From Embleya sp049739465 (GTDB lineage Bacteria > Actinomycetota > Actinomycetes > Streptomycetales > Streptomycetaceae): a stretch of DNA of 64,000 bases. Shown here in pieces: positions 1-9,374 of the stretch (the first letter of the stretch is position 1; each line of letters starts with the position of its first letter). The stretch is taken from NCBI RefSeq assembly GCF_049739465.1, contig NZ_JBMHHY010000023.1, forward strand, positions 1 through 64,000. The letters are read 5' to 3'. Below the pieces are notes generated by a model. It saw only the letters and a list, made by a program, of their open reading frames with translations, was not told the DNA's origin and searched no databases. Position numbers and translations under genes: made by a program.

Positions 1-72
1 CCGGAAGCTAAGCTCTCCAGCGCCGATGGTACTGCACTCGAAGGGGTGTGGGAGAGTAGGACGCCGCCGGAA
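1..72 (+). rRNA. 5S ribosomal RNA, 3' part
   Basis: The first bases match the 3' half of an actinobacterial 5S rRNA: the GAAGCTAAGC segment, the GCGCCGATGGTACTGC segment and the closing GGGAGAGTAGGACGCCGCCGG. The 5' part lies outside the window, so this is the tail of a 16S-23S-5S operon. The exact 3' end is placed at about 72 by similarity to other 5S genes. A strong terminator hairpin follows within 12 bases. Confidence 0.92.
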
Positions 73-83
73 TTTTCGTGTGG

Positions 84-115
84 AAGGCCCGCCCCTTTTC
101 GGGGGCGGGCCTTTT
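84..115 (+). terminator. rRNA operon terminator
   Basis: A perfect 12-bp stem (AAGGCCCGCCCC, 84-95, with its complement at 102-113) around a 6-nt loop ends in TTTT. This is a typical intrinsic terminator for the rRNA operon. Confidence 0.9.
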
Positions 116-153
116 GCGTTTTCCGGACCCTGGTGCTCCGAACTTCGGCGCAG

Positions 154-285
154 TTTCTTTATCTGCCGTTCGCGCTTGTGGTGTTCTGGCCGTTGGGGTG
201 GGTGTCGGAGCCGGTCGCGCGGGTGGTGTGGACCCTGGCCACGCTGGTGGCGGTTGTCGGGACTGTGGCTGCACTTGTTGCGTAG
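154..285 (+). pseudogene. N-terminal remnant of GT87-like glycosyltransferase
   Basis: This stretch encodes, in the same frame as the next ORF, a segment reading FLYLPFALVVFWPLGWVS and then a hydrophobic helix. It resembles the first luminal loop (F-x-Y-P-P-F) and second helix of GT87/DUF2029 mannosyltransferases. It ends at an in-frame TAG (283-285), and coding resumes nine bases later at GTG 295 without a frame change. The true N-terminus of the family (first helix and catalytic Asp region) is absent. Sequence similarity begins only about 40 bases after the rRNA terminator. This suggests a gene decapitated by a rearrangement beside the rRNA operon and then hit by a nonsense mutation. That history is inference. 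Confidence 0.55.
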
Positions 286-294
286 CACGGGATC

Positions 295-1692
295 GTGGGG
301 CGGCGTTGGTTCCTGACGCCGATGCTCGTGGGGGCCGCGGTCTTGATGTTGTCGGCGCCGGTGCAGAGCAACCTGAGGTTGGGCCAAGTCAGTGTGTTCC
401 TGGTGCTGTTGGCGTTCGTGGACGCGCTTGATCTGACGCCGCGTCCGGTACGCGGGGTGTTGATCGGGGTCGCTGCGGCGATCAAGCTGACCCCGTTGTT
501 GTTCCTGCTGTATCTGTGGATCACCGGTCGACGGCGCGACGCGGTGCGCGGGGGCGTGTCGTTCGTGGCCTGTACGGGTTTGGCCCACCTGGTGTGGCCG
601 GCCGCGTCCGCGACGTTCTGGACCGACGCGATCTTCAGCACCTCGCGGATCGGGAACCTGGCCGCGACCGGGGACCAGTCGCTCAACGGCGCGCTGATCC
701 GGGTCGGGGTGGTGCCGCCGGAGCGTGCTGTGGCGTGGTTGGTCCTGTCCGCCATGGTGTGTGTGGTGGCGTTGATCGGCGCGCGTGAGTGCCATCGCGA
801 GGGTCGTACGACGCATGGCGTGGTGGTCGTGGGGTGCGCGACGGTGGTGGCCTCTCCCGTTTCGTGGACGCACCACCAGGTGTGGCTCGTCTTGGCGGGC
901 CCCCTGCTGATCGCGGGCCCGCGCAAGGCGCGGGTGGCGTGGGGTGTCGTGCTACTCGTGGCCATGACGGTGAGCGTGGGCGGGTGGCTTCCGGGCGGGT
1001 TCGCGCGCGAGAACGTGCGGCTGTTCGCGGCGCTCGCGGTGTGCACGTGGGGGCTCGCGCCGCTGCGGGACCGGGCCCCGGCGACCGTCGGACTCCTGCC
1101 GGGCGTGCGGTTGGTGGTACGCCCGCGCACGGCGATGGTGTACGCGGGCGTCATCGCGGTGGTTGCTGGCGCGGTGGTGTTCCTGGTCCGGGAATCGCCG
1201 ATCGACGTGCGGTTCGAGACGCCCGATCATCGCGACGAGGCGTTGTGGGGGCCGGCGACGGACGGGTGCGAATCGTATGGGTCGGTACAACGGGCGGACG
1301 GCACCGTCGGCTACGCGTGCCGGAGCGTGGTGGATCCGGTGGGCGGACGGCAGCTCAACTTCGGTGGTGGGGCGGGTGGTCCGGGCGGGATGGACACCAT
1401 TCAGGGTCAGGTCGGCCCGGAAGTGGCCCGCCTGGTCTTCGTCCCCGTCGAGGGCACGAAGGCGATCGACGTCCCCCTCCTGCCCCAACCCGGCCCCGGC
1501 AACGGACCGGTACGCGCCCCACGGCACGAACTTCCCGGCATGACCCCGTCCACACCGATCGAGGACCGCCGCATCGCGGGCGCCCGTGGCTTCTCGATCG
1601 CCGCCACCAACACCGACCACGCCCTGCTCATGGCTTACGGGCGGGACGGAAAACTGATCGCCGACGGGGGCGACAAACTTCGCAGGCGTTGA
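295..1692 (+). CDS. GT87-like membrane glycosyltransferase, probable remnant
   Basis: The 465-residue ORF begins at GTG 295. Its first half carries about seven hydrophobic helices and motifs typical of GT87 (DUF2029) polyprenol-phosphate-mannose-dependent glycosyltransferases, such as SNLRLGQVSVFLVLLAFVD and AAIKLTPLLFLLYLW. Family members transfer mannose on the outer face of the membrane. The normal N-terminal helices and catalytic acidic residue would lie upstream, where only a fragment survives behind a stop codon (283-285). From about residue 300 the protein leaves the membrane and continues as a ~165-residue soluble, probably extracytoplasmic domain with two Cys (in DGCESYGS and YACRSV) and a Gly-rich stretch. 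I do not recognise this tail as a named domain. No convincing ribosome site precedes the GTG. The ORF is probably non-functional as a transferase, although the tail could still be translated. Confidence 0.6.
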   Translation: MGRRWFLTPMLVGAAVLMLSAPVQSNLRLGQVSVFLVLLAFVDALDLTPRPVRGVLIGVAAAIKLTPLLFLLYLWITGRRRDAVRGGVSFVACTGLAHLVWPAASATFWTDAIFSTSRIGNLAATGDQSLNGALIRVGVVPPERAVAWLVLSAMVCVVALIGARECHREGRTTHGVVVVGCATVVASPVSWTHHQVWLVLAGPLLIAGPRKARVAWGVVLLVAMTVSVGGWLPGGFARENVRLFAALAVCTWGLAPLRDRAPATVGLLPGVRLVVRPRTAMVYAGVIAVVAGAVVFLVRESPIDVRFETPDHRDEALWGPATDGCESYGSVQRADGTVGYACRSVVDPVGGRQLNFGGGAGGPGGMDTIQGQVGPEVARLVFVPVEGTKAIDVPLLPQPGPGNGPVRAPRHELPGMTPSTPIEDRRIAGARGFSIAATNTDHALLMAYGRDGKLIADGGDKLRRR

Positions 1693-1860
1693 GCGGGACG
1701 GCGGAGCGATGGAGCGCCGGGGCCGGAGTCCTCGGGCACGGTTCGCGCGGGAACGCTGCCGGGGGGCTGCCCAGCAACCATCCGGGGGCCGCGGCGGGGC
1801 AGGTGGCGCAACCAGGTTCGTGGCGGGCTGTGTTGCGGGGCCGCTCCGCGGGTCTGCCGG

Positions 1861-2022
1861 GTCCGTTCGGCGGGGCTGGGTCGTGGCGGGTGCCGCCGTG
1901 TCGTCGTTGCTCGTCCCCTCCGGGGCCGGGGTTTTTGCTTGGTGCTTCGCATCCGTTGTTGCCCGTCCACTACGTGGCCGTTACTGCCCTGGACGGCTTC
2001 CTCTGACTCGTGGTCGGGGGCG
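1861..2022 (+). repeat. ~165-bp dispersed repeat, copy A
   Basis: The copy starts at GTCCGTTCGGCGGGGC and contains a highly conserved core (about 1935-1990) running from TTGCTTGGTGCTTCGCATCC to GTGGCCGTTACTGCCCT. The same core recurs 210 bases downstream (copy B) and inverted at 2643-2698 (copy C). Confidence 0.85.
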
Positions 2023-2071
2023 GTTGGCCGCTTGGCGTCGTGGGGTTGGGCTGGTGCTGCGCTTGCCCCGG

Positions 2072-2235
2072 GTCCGTTCGGCGGGGCCGACTCGTGGCGG
2101 CTGCCACCGCCTCGTCGTTGCACGTCCCCTCCGGGGCCGGGGTCTTGCTTGGTGCTTCGCATCCGTTGTTGCCCGTCCACTACGTGGCCGTTACTGCCCT
2201 CGTTGGCTTCCCCTGACTCGCGGTCGGGAGCCGTT
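2072..2235 (+). repeat. ~165-bp dispersed repeat, copy B
   Basis: Direct repeat of copy A, with the core at about 2145-2200 nearly identical over 55 bases. The flanks diverge more than the core, for example in the 5' edge TCCGTTCGGCGGGGCCGACT. Confidence 0.85.
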
Positions 2236-2601
2236 GTCCGTGGGGCGTCGGGGTGTTCGGCCGCTGCGCAGGCGTTCCGGCCCCGCTGGGGTTGGGTGGC
2301 GGGTGTTGCGGTGTGCATGTGGAGCGCCGGCTCGGGGTCTTGGGTCGGGTGTGTCTCCAGCGCTCGGGTTTCAGCGGGGTGCGCGGCCTTTTCTGCCTTG
2401 TCGTGCCTCGGTTTCGACTCGGAGGGCACGAAACCCGCACTCGCCGGCTCGCGCAGACCCGAGCGCCGGGTAAAACCGCAGGTCACGCATCGACCCAAGC
2501 CCTGGGAGTCTCGTCGCGATCCGTTTTCGGACCCGAGGAGAGAGCGGGAGCCGTGACGGGCCGCGAAACGCGGCATGGCCACCGGCCACCGAGGCCGCCA
2601 A

Positions 2602-2773
2602 GCGGACAACGGCTCCCGATCGCGAGCCAGGGGATGCCGACCAGGGCAGTGACGGCCACGTAGTGGACGGGCAACAACGGATGCGGAGCACCAAGCAAAA
2701 GACCCCGGGCCCCGGAGGGGACGAGCAACGACGACACGGCGGCACCCCCACGACCCAGCCCCGCCGAACGGAC
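2602..2773 (-). repeat. ~165-bp dispersed repeat, copy C (inverted)
   Basis: Reverse-complement copy of A and B, with the core at 2643-2698. With copy B it forms a large inverted repeat with about a 365-base spacer. Confidence 0.85.
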
Positions 2774-2926
2774 CCAGCGCCAACCACGACAGCAGCCCAA
2801 CACCGCCACGCCCAACCCGCCAACCGCCCCCGACCACGAATCAGCAAAAGCCAACGAGGCAGCACCGGCCACCCAGCAGACCGGCGCGACCGCAGTAGCC
2901 TTCGTCCCCCCGCCGAGTCGTCGTTG

Positions 2927-4222
2927 CTACAGGCGTCCTGCCAGTTTCAGGGACAGGTATGTGTCGGTCAGGGTTGAGGCCAGTTCGTGGGGAGGGGCGT
3001 CTACCACCGTGACGTTTCGGCGGCGTAGGTCGGTGGCCGTGGTGCGTCGTTCGGCCAGTTCTTTTTCGGCGGCTGCGGCCTCGTAGATGGCGGTTGGGGT
3101 GCCTCTGTGGGTGGCCATTTCGGTGATTGCCGGGTCGGCTACCGCGACCACGATCACCTCGTGGCGGGCGGCGAGTTGGGGGAGTATCGGGAGGATGCCC
3201 TCCTGGATCGCCTCGCGTTCCAGGCCGGTGATCAGGACGATCAGTGCGCGGCGTGGGGAGCGGCGGAGGATTTCGGCGGTCAGGCCGCGGGCGTCGGGCT
3301 CGACCAGTTCCGGCTCCAGGGTGGCCATCGCCTGGACGAAGGCGGGGAGTATCGCGTTTCGGGGCGCGCGGCGGACCTCGGCGCGGACTCGGCGGTCGTA
3401 GGCGAGCAAATCGACTCGGTCGCCCGCGTGGTTGGCCACCGCCGTCAGCAGGAGTGTCGCGTCCATCGCGGCGTCCAGGCGCGGGACGTCGCCGATGCGG
3501 CCGGCGGAGGTGCGGCCGGTGTCCAGGACGACCAGGATGTGCCGGTCGCGTTCGGGACGCCAGGTGCGGACCACGACGCCCTGGTTGCGGGCGGAGGCGC
3601 GCCAGTCGATGGACTTCGCTTCGTCGCCGGGGACGTATTCGCGGAGTGTGTCGAATTCGGTGCCGGCGCCTCGGGTGAGCAGGGCCGAGCGGCCGTCGAG
3701 TTCGCGGAGGCGTTCGAGCTTGGAGGGGAGCAGGCGGCGGCTGGGGAAGCCGGGCAACACCCGTACGCGCCAAGGTACTTGGTGGGAGCCCTGGCGGGCG
3801 GCCAGGCCCAGTGGGCCGACCGAGCGCACCGTGACCCGGTGTGCGTGGCGGTCGCCGCGGCGGGTCGGGGTCATCGTCGTGGTGAGCCGGCGGCGCTCGC
3901 CGGCCGGGATGGCCAGGTCGTACCGCTGGGTGGTGGTGCCGGTGCTGGGTGGCCAGGCGTCGCGCAGTCGGCCGCGGAGCGGGCGGGTGCCCGGGTTGGT
4001 GACGGTCAGCGTGACCTCGGCGCGTTCGCCGAGGCGGACCGCGGTGTCGCCGGTGCGTTCGAAGGTCAGGCCGCGGACGCCGGCGGCGAGGAGCAGGTCG
4101 GTGAGGATGGCGAGCAGCAGGGCGCCCTCGACCACGGCCAGGCCGAGGAAGGAAGGCAGCAGCAGGCCGACCACCAACACGCCCAGTGCTGCGGCCAGAG
4201 CGGCGCGACCGGTCAGGGCCAT
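2927..4222 (-). CDS. DUF58 domain protein
   Basis: The 431-residue protein has two hydrophobic helices near its N-terminus (about residues 5-50), then a beta-rich segment and a DUF58 core. The hallmark GAGTEFDTLREYVPGD, then IDWRASAR, lies near residues 190-220 and is followed by a von Willebrand A-like fold (HILVVLDTGRTSAG). DUF58 proteins sit with MoxR AAA+ ATPases and are thought to act as their membrane-bound partners in assembling or activating other complexes; the client is not known. ATG 4222 lies 6 bases after the moxR stop, so the two are co-transcribed and DUF58 is the last gene of this minus-strand operon. Confidence 0.88.
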   Translation of the reverse strand: MALTGRAALAAALGVLVVGLLLPSFLGLAVVEGALLLAILTDLLLAAGVRGLTFERTGDTAVRLGERAEVTLTVTNPGTRPLRGRLRDAWPPSTGTTTQRYDLAIPAGERRRLTTTMTPTRRGDRHAHRVTVRSVGPLGLAARQGSHQVPWRVRVLPGFPSRRLLPSKLERLRELDGRSALLTRGAGTEFDTLREYVPGDEAKSIDWRASARNQGVVVRTWRPERDRHILVVLDTGRTSAGRIGDVPRLDAAMDATLLLTAVANHAGDRVDLLAYDRRVRAEVRRAPRNAILPAFVQAMATLEPELVEPDARGLTAEILRRSPRRALIVLITGLEREAIQEGILPILPQLAARHEVIVVAVADPAITEMATHRGTPTAIYEAAAAEKELAERRTTATDLRRRNVTVVDAPPHELASTLTDTYLSLKLAGRL

Positions 4223-4228
4223 CGGCGG

Positions 4229-5193
<965 letters not shown>

Positions 5194-5197
<4 letters not shown>

Positions 5198-6336
5198 GTC
5201 GTGCGTACCTGCCTTATCAGCGCGTCGAGTTCGTCGGAGAGGGTGACGAGGGCTTCGTCGTCCGCCGGGATCGCACCGTACAACAGGGCGTGCAGGTGCG
5301 CGGCGGTGTGGTCGGTGCGGGCGGTGATCGCGGCGATCAGGGCGGCCTCGGTGGGGTCGCTGCCGAGTAGGCGGGCGAGGCGTTCGCGGGTTGCCGCGCG
5401 CAGCAGTTCGGCGGCGGTGTCGCGGGCGCGGCCCCGGCGGTAGAGCCGGGCGCGGCCCTCCACGGTCTCGGCGGCACGGACCACCACCGGCAGCGGTTCG
5501 GCCACCACCGGGCCGAGCCGGCGGGCCCGCCACAGTGCGAGCAGGACGACGGCGATGGCAAGTTGGGCGGCGCCCCAGCGCCACCCGGCGGGCAGCAGGC
5601 TCCACAACGAGTCCTTGGCGGGCGGGAGTTCGTCGGCGCCGGGCAGGTACCAGACCAGGTGCGGGTGGGCGCCGAGCAGGTTGAGCGCGAGCGCGGCGTT
5701 GCCGTGGGCGTCGAGGCGGTCGTTGACCAATGGGCTGGTGGAGCCGAGCACGACGGTGTCGTGGCCGGCGGTCGGCGGGGTGAGCACCAGTGTCGGTCGG
5801 CCGGCGTACGGGTAGCAGCCGGTGGCGCCGGGGAGCAGGTCGGTGTCGTAGCGGGCGCCGCCGGTGTCCGCGTCGCCCGCGCGGGTCGCGGCGGGGAGCG
5901 GGCAGTCGGGCTCCAGGGTGCGGCGGCCCGCGTCGCGGGCGGTGTGTACGCCGGGGGCCAGGATCGCGAGCGCGTCCTCGCCGGGGCGGACCAGGACCGT
6001 ACGGGCGGGCGCGGCGGCGGCGAGGGTACGCAGGTGCGGCTCGGTGACCAGGTCGGGGAAGGCCACCACGAGGGTGCTGTCGGGGCCGAGCGCGCGGCTC
6101 GCCTCGTCGGCGGAGCGGGCCAGGTTCACCTCGACGCCGCGCTCGCGGAGCAGTTGGGCCAGTGCCTTGCTGCCCTGTTTGCCGGTGGAGCGCGGGTCGA
6201 GGCGGCCCTCGTATCGGTCGCCCCGGATCAGGATCAGCCCGGAGACCACGATCAGGATCAGTGCGATCACGGCCAGGGGGAGGCGGATTCGGCGCCACAG
6301 TTGGTCGGTGGTGGGGCTCAGTGCCACGTTGCTCAT
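5194..6336 (-). CDS. DUF4350 domain membrane protein
   Basis: A 380-residue protein with an N-terminal helix (about residues 17-35, LAVIALILIVVSGLILI) and an extracytoplasmic region resembling DUF4350/GATase-like folds (GSKALAQLLRERGVEVNLARS, then LVVAFPDLVTEP). A second helix lies near residues 260-278, followed by a cytoplasmic tail. DUF4350 proteins are regular members of MoxR-DUF58-DUF4129 operons in actinobacteria and have no established biochemical role. It overlaps moxR (GTGA) at its 3' end and the DUF4129 gene (ATGA) at its start. Confidence 0.85.
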
Positions 6337-6998
6337 CCGGGCACCCGCTCGCGGGTGTGCGGGCGGGCGGCGGCGCAGCGGGCGTCGAGTTCGCGCAGCT
6401 CGTGGTCCAGGGCCGGGTCGGCGGCACGTCCGCCGTAGTGGACGGCGTCGAAGCCGGCCGCCGCGGCGCGCAGTTCGGCGGCGGTCTCGGGCAGCGCGCG
6501 ACCGGCTTCGGCGGCGGCCTCGTCGGCGGTACGGCCGGGGCGTACGTCCAGGACGGCGCGTTCCTCCAGGGCGCGCACGATGGCGCGGAAACGTTCGCGC
6601 ACCGCCTCGTCCCAGCGGCCCGCGGCGGCGTGCGCGTCGGCGGCGGCGCGGTGTCGGGCGGCGGACAGCGGGCCGTCCTCGCCGTAGAGCGGGAGGTCGA
6701 CGCGGGGGGCGGTGCGCAGTGGACCCAGGCGCATCCGCAGTACCACGATCGCGGCGATCACCAGGAGCAGGATCACCACCAGGCCGACAGCGCCGCCGGG
6801 GGTGTGGTCGCCGGCTCGCGAGATCAGCTCGCCGAGCCGGTCGAAGACCCAGTCCAGCGCCTTGCGGACCGGACTGGGGTCGTTGCGGTGGTACTCGCTG
6901 CGGGACAGCTCGTCCCGGGCGGCATCCCGCGCGTCATCGCGCGAGATGTCCACCGGGGGCCGGTCCCGAGCCAGGATCGGGAGTGCGAAGCCGATCAC
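6333..6998 (-). CDS. DUF4129 domain membrane protein
   Basis: A 221-residue protein with one membrane helix (GGAVGLVVILLLVIAAIVVL, about residues 68-87). The C-terminal cytoplasmic DUF4129 domain runs from AARHRAAADAHAAAGRWDEAV to AVHYGGRAAD, the pattern seen beside transglutaminase-like or MoxR modules. The start ATG overlaps the stop of the upstream membrane protein by 4 nt, and its own stop overlaps the DUF4350 start. It is therefore translationally coupled in the middle of the operon. Function is unknown beyond a probable structural role in the MoxR-associated membrane complex. Confidence 0.85.
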   Translation of the reverse strand: MIGFALPILARDRPPVDISRDDARDAARDELSRSEYHRNDPSPVRKALDWVFDRLGELISRAGDHTPGGAVGLVVILLLVIAAIVVLRMRLGPLRTAPRVDLPLYGEDGPLSAARHRAAADAHAAAGRWDEAVRERFRAIVRALEERAVLDVRPGRTADEAAAEAGRALPETAAELRAAAAGFDAVHYGGRAADPALDHELRELDARCAAARPHTRERVPG

Positions 6999-8626
6999 GC
7001 CGACGTGGGTCCCGAGGCCGCGTCCTGGGTCGGGATCCCCGCCGCGCGGGCGAGTTCGAGGTCCAGGGCCTCACGGCGGATGCGCTGGTCGATGTAGAGC
7101 AGCGCGGTGGCGCCGGCCGCGAAGGGGTAGAGCAGTGCGGCGGAGATCACCGCGCCGACGCCGGTGATCAGCAGGTCGACGAACGAGCGGGTGGGCACCT
7201 CGGAGGGCTTGGACGCGGTGAGCGCGGAGAAGCCGTCGGAGGCGAGCAGGAACGGCGTCTGGATGATGCCGCCGACGATCGTCATGATCAGCGCGATCAG
7301 CAGCAGGACGCCGCACACGCGCCACCACGAGCCGGTGACCAGTTTGCGCGAGCGCTCCAGGGAGCGGCGGATCGACTGCTTCTCCAGCATCAGCGTGGGG
7401 CCGGCCAGGGCGAAGCAGACGTAGAGGTAGATCGCCGCGACCACGCCGCCGATGATGCCGGGGAGCAGCAGCAGCGCGCCGAGTCCGTCGGCGCCGACGG
7501 CGAGCAGGGCCAGTCCGGGCAGCAGTGCGATCAGCAGGGTGCCGACCGGGATCAGCCAGGTCGCGAAGGTGACCCCGAGCAGGCGCGGGAGCAGCGGGCG
7601 GACCGCTGTCCAGGTCTGCGCCGCGGACATCGTCTTGGCGATCACGGCGCGGCTGACCAGGACGGTGAGCATGGCGGTGGCGGCGATCTGGCCCAGGGTG
7701 GCGACCACGAGCGGCACGAATGTCACCGCGGCGGTGTCGCGCAGGTAGCGCCACGCCTCGTCGCCGGTGGGGTGGTCGCCGAGGTCGCTGGGGGAGATCT
7801 TCTGGTCGAGCAGCCAGGTGATCGGCACCTCGAGGCACTGGGTGACCAGGGCGACCACGACGGCGATGCCGATCATGACCTTCCAGTGCGCCCGCATGGC
7901 GGCGAACGCGCCGTCGAGGATCTCGCCGATGCTCAGCGGGCGCAGCGGGATCACGCCGGGCTTGGCGGCTTGTACGTAGGGTCCGTTCCAGCCGGGAGGC
8001 GCATTCCACAGCGGCTGCTGCGGGCCGCCCCAGCGCGGATCGGGTCCCGACTGCGGCGGCCCCCACCCGGTCGCGGGCCCCTGGGCGGGCGGCCCCCACC
8101 CGGCGGCGGGCGGCTGTACGGACGCCCACCCGGGAGCGGGAGCCGGCGAGCCGGTCTGCCCGGTGGCCTTGGGCTCGCCCTTGTCCAGGGACGGGCCCTG
8201 GCCGGCGGACGAGGGCTCGCCCGGGGACGGCGGCTTGGCCAGGGACGGGGGTGTGGCCGGCGACGGGGGAGTGGCCTGGGCCGAAGCGTCGCCCGAGGAC
8301 GCGGACGGGGCCGGTGGGGTGGGCTGGTCCGCCGAGGCGGGCTGGTCCGTGGCCGAAGGCGCGGCCGGGGACGGGGACCCGTTCGCGGCCGAGGAAGGGG
8401 CGTCCGCCGGCGCGGGCTGGTTCGCGGCCGCAGGCTCACCCGGCGACGCGGGCTCGTCCGCCGATGCCGACGTCGGCGGGGGCGACGCCGGCGGGGTCGG
8501 CGCAGGCGCAGGCGCGGGCGAAGGGGACGTGGGGGCGGGCCCGTCGGGTGACGTGGCGTCGTCCGCCGGGCGTACTCCGTCCGGCCCCGGGGCGTCCGGG
8601 GCGGGCCGGCCGGGCGAGTCCGTCAT
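6995..8626 (-). CDS. Multi-pass membrane protein with Pro/Ala-rich N-terminus
   Basis: A 543-residue protein and the first gene of the MoxR operon. Residues 1-245 are low-complexity Pro/Ala/Ser with Trp-Gly-Pro-Pro repeats (GWGPP), probably a disordered cytoplasmic arm. The rest carries about six membrane helices beginning after IGEILDGAFAAMRAHWKVM. This is the arrangement of actinobacterial integral membrane proteins often annotated with a glycerophosphoryl-diester-phosphodiesterase membrane domain; no phosphodiesterase active site is visible. ATG 8626 has a GAGGAG ribosome site about 8 bases upstream. It probably cooperates with the downstream DUF4129/DUF4350/MoxR/DUF58 proteins. Confidence 0.8.
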   Translation of the reverse strand: MTDSPGRPAPDAPGPDGVRPADDATSPDGPAPTSPSPAPAPAPTPPASPPPTSASADEPASPGEPAAANQPAPADAPSSAANGSPSPAAPSATDQPASADQPTPPAPSASSGDASAQATPPSPATPPSLAKPPSPGEPSSAGQGPSLDKGEPKATGQTGSPAPAPGWASVQPPAAGWGPPAQGPATGWGPPQSGPDPRWGGPQQPLWNAPPGWNGPYVQAAKPGVIPLRPLSIGEILDGAFAAMRAHWKVMIGIAVVVALVTQCLEVPITWLLDQKISPSDLGDHPTGDEAWRYLRDTAAVTFVPLVVATLGQIAATAMLTVLVSRAVIAKTMSAAQTWTAVRPLLPRLLGVTFATWLIPVGTLLIALLPGLALLAVGADGLGALLLLPGIIGGVVAAIYLYVCFALAGPTLMLEKQSIRRSLERSRKLVTGSWWRVCGVLLLIALIMTIVGGIIQTPFLLASDGFSALTASKPSEVPTRSFVDLLITGVGAVISAALLYPFAAGATALLYIDQRIRREALDLELARAAGIPTQDAASGPTSA

Positions 8627-9374
8627 GCGATTGCGCTCCTCGTCCTGATCTGGTGGTGACTCATCGTGGCATGCCTTTGCCGGCCCTTGATGAACGGGCG
8701 GTCACCGGTTTTGGTTCGCGGCCGGGGGACACCGGCCGCGAGGACAACGTGGGGCGCACACCGCTCGTTCCGGTGTGCCGGGTGGACGCGGTCGAGCCGG
8801 CGCCGAATCCGCTCGCTCGGGGCGGTCACCGGTCGAGCCGACCGAGGTGATCCGTCCGGATACGCCCGAAGTGCCCGCCGCGATCCGGCGGTTGGTGACA
8901 CGTGGGGCGCCGCGGCTCGGGGCCGTCCGGGGTGTACGGGCTTGCGCCGGCCGCGACACCGGCGGGTACGTACCGGCCGCGGTGCGCGCCGGCCACCGCC
9001 CGGCCGACCGCAGCGAATCCGGCGTACGGCGTCGACCGCGCGCCGGTCCGTGCCGGTCGGCGCCGGCACCGCCGGACCCGCCATGGCCGTGCCCGCCCGC
9101 CCACGGTGTCGTTCGTCGTGGTCGTCTCGATCACGGCCCGTGGTCGTATCGCGACCCGCGCGGACATCGCGGTCGAGCGCCGGGCGCCCCCGGAAGCCAC
9201 GGGCGTGGCCGAAACGTCCGTTGCGTCGGTGGGCGCTGCGGCGTACGACCCCGTGTTCGAGGTGACTCCGCCCTCCTCGATCACGGCAATCGTCACCATA
9301 AAGAGCGTTTTGTCAGCGATGGACGCGGCCGGAATCGGTCGGATGAGTGCAGGTCACAATCCGGTAATGCGACG
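8627..9374. other. Intergenic region upstream of mtrA, no confident gene
   Basis: This 748-base divergent spacer is rich in GCCGGC/CCGGTCGAG-like motifs and carries several overlapping open frames on both strands. None shows a recognisable family or good start. It must hold promoters for the leftward MoxR operon and for mtrA. The last ~60 bases before mtrA are relatively AT-rich (AAAGAGCGTTTTGTCAGC region, 9300-9318) and are the likeliest promoter zone. Confidence 0.45.

Larger units (their letters stand above)
1693..2926. other. 1.2-kb non-coding region with repeats
   Basis: No ORF here has a plausible start, codon pattern and family resemblance. The open frames are GC-driven and code for low-complexity Arg/Gly/Pro-rich peptides on both strands. 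The region holds three copies of a ~165-bp repeat, listed separately, and lies between convergent neighbours (the glycosyltransferase remnant and the DUF58 gene). Confidence 0.6.

Noticed and set aside
1939..2556. ORFs inside the 2-kb repeat region, both strands
   Set aside because: The peptides merely reflect the repeated DNA and are open in several frames at once; no start sites or domains.
8775..9374. 200-residue N-terminal extension of MtrA and other frames upstream
   Set aside because: MtrA homology begins at ATG 9375; upstream frames are Arg/Pro-rich with no family resemblance.
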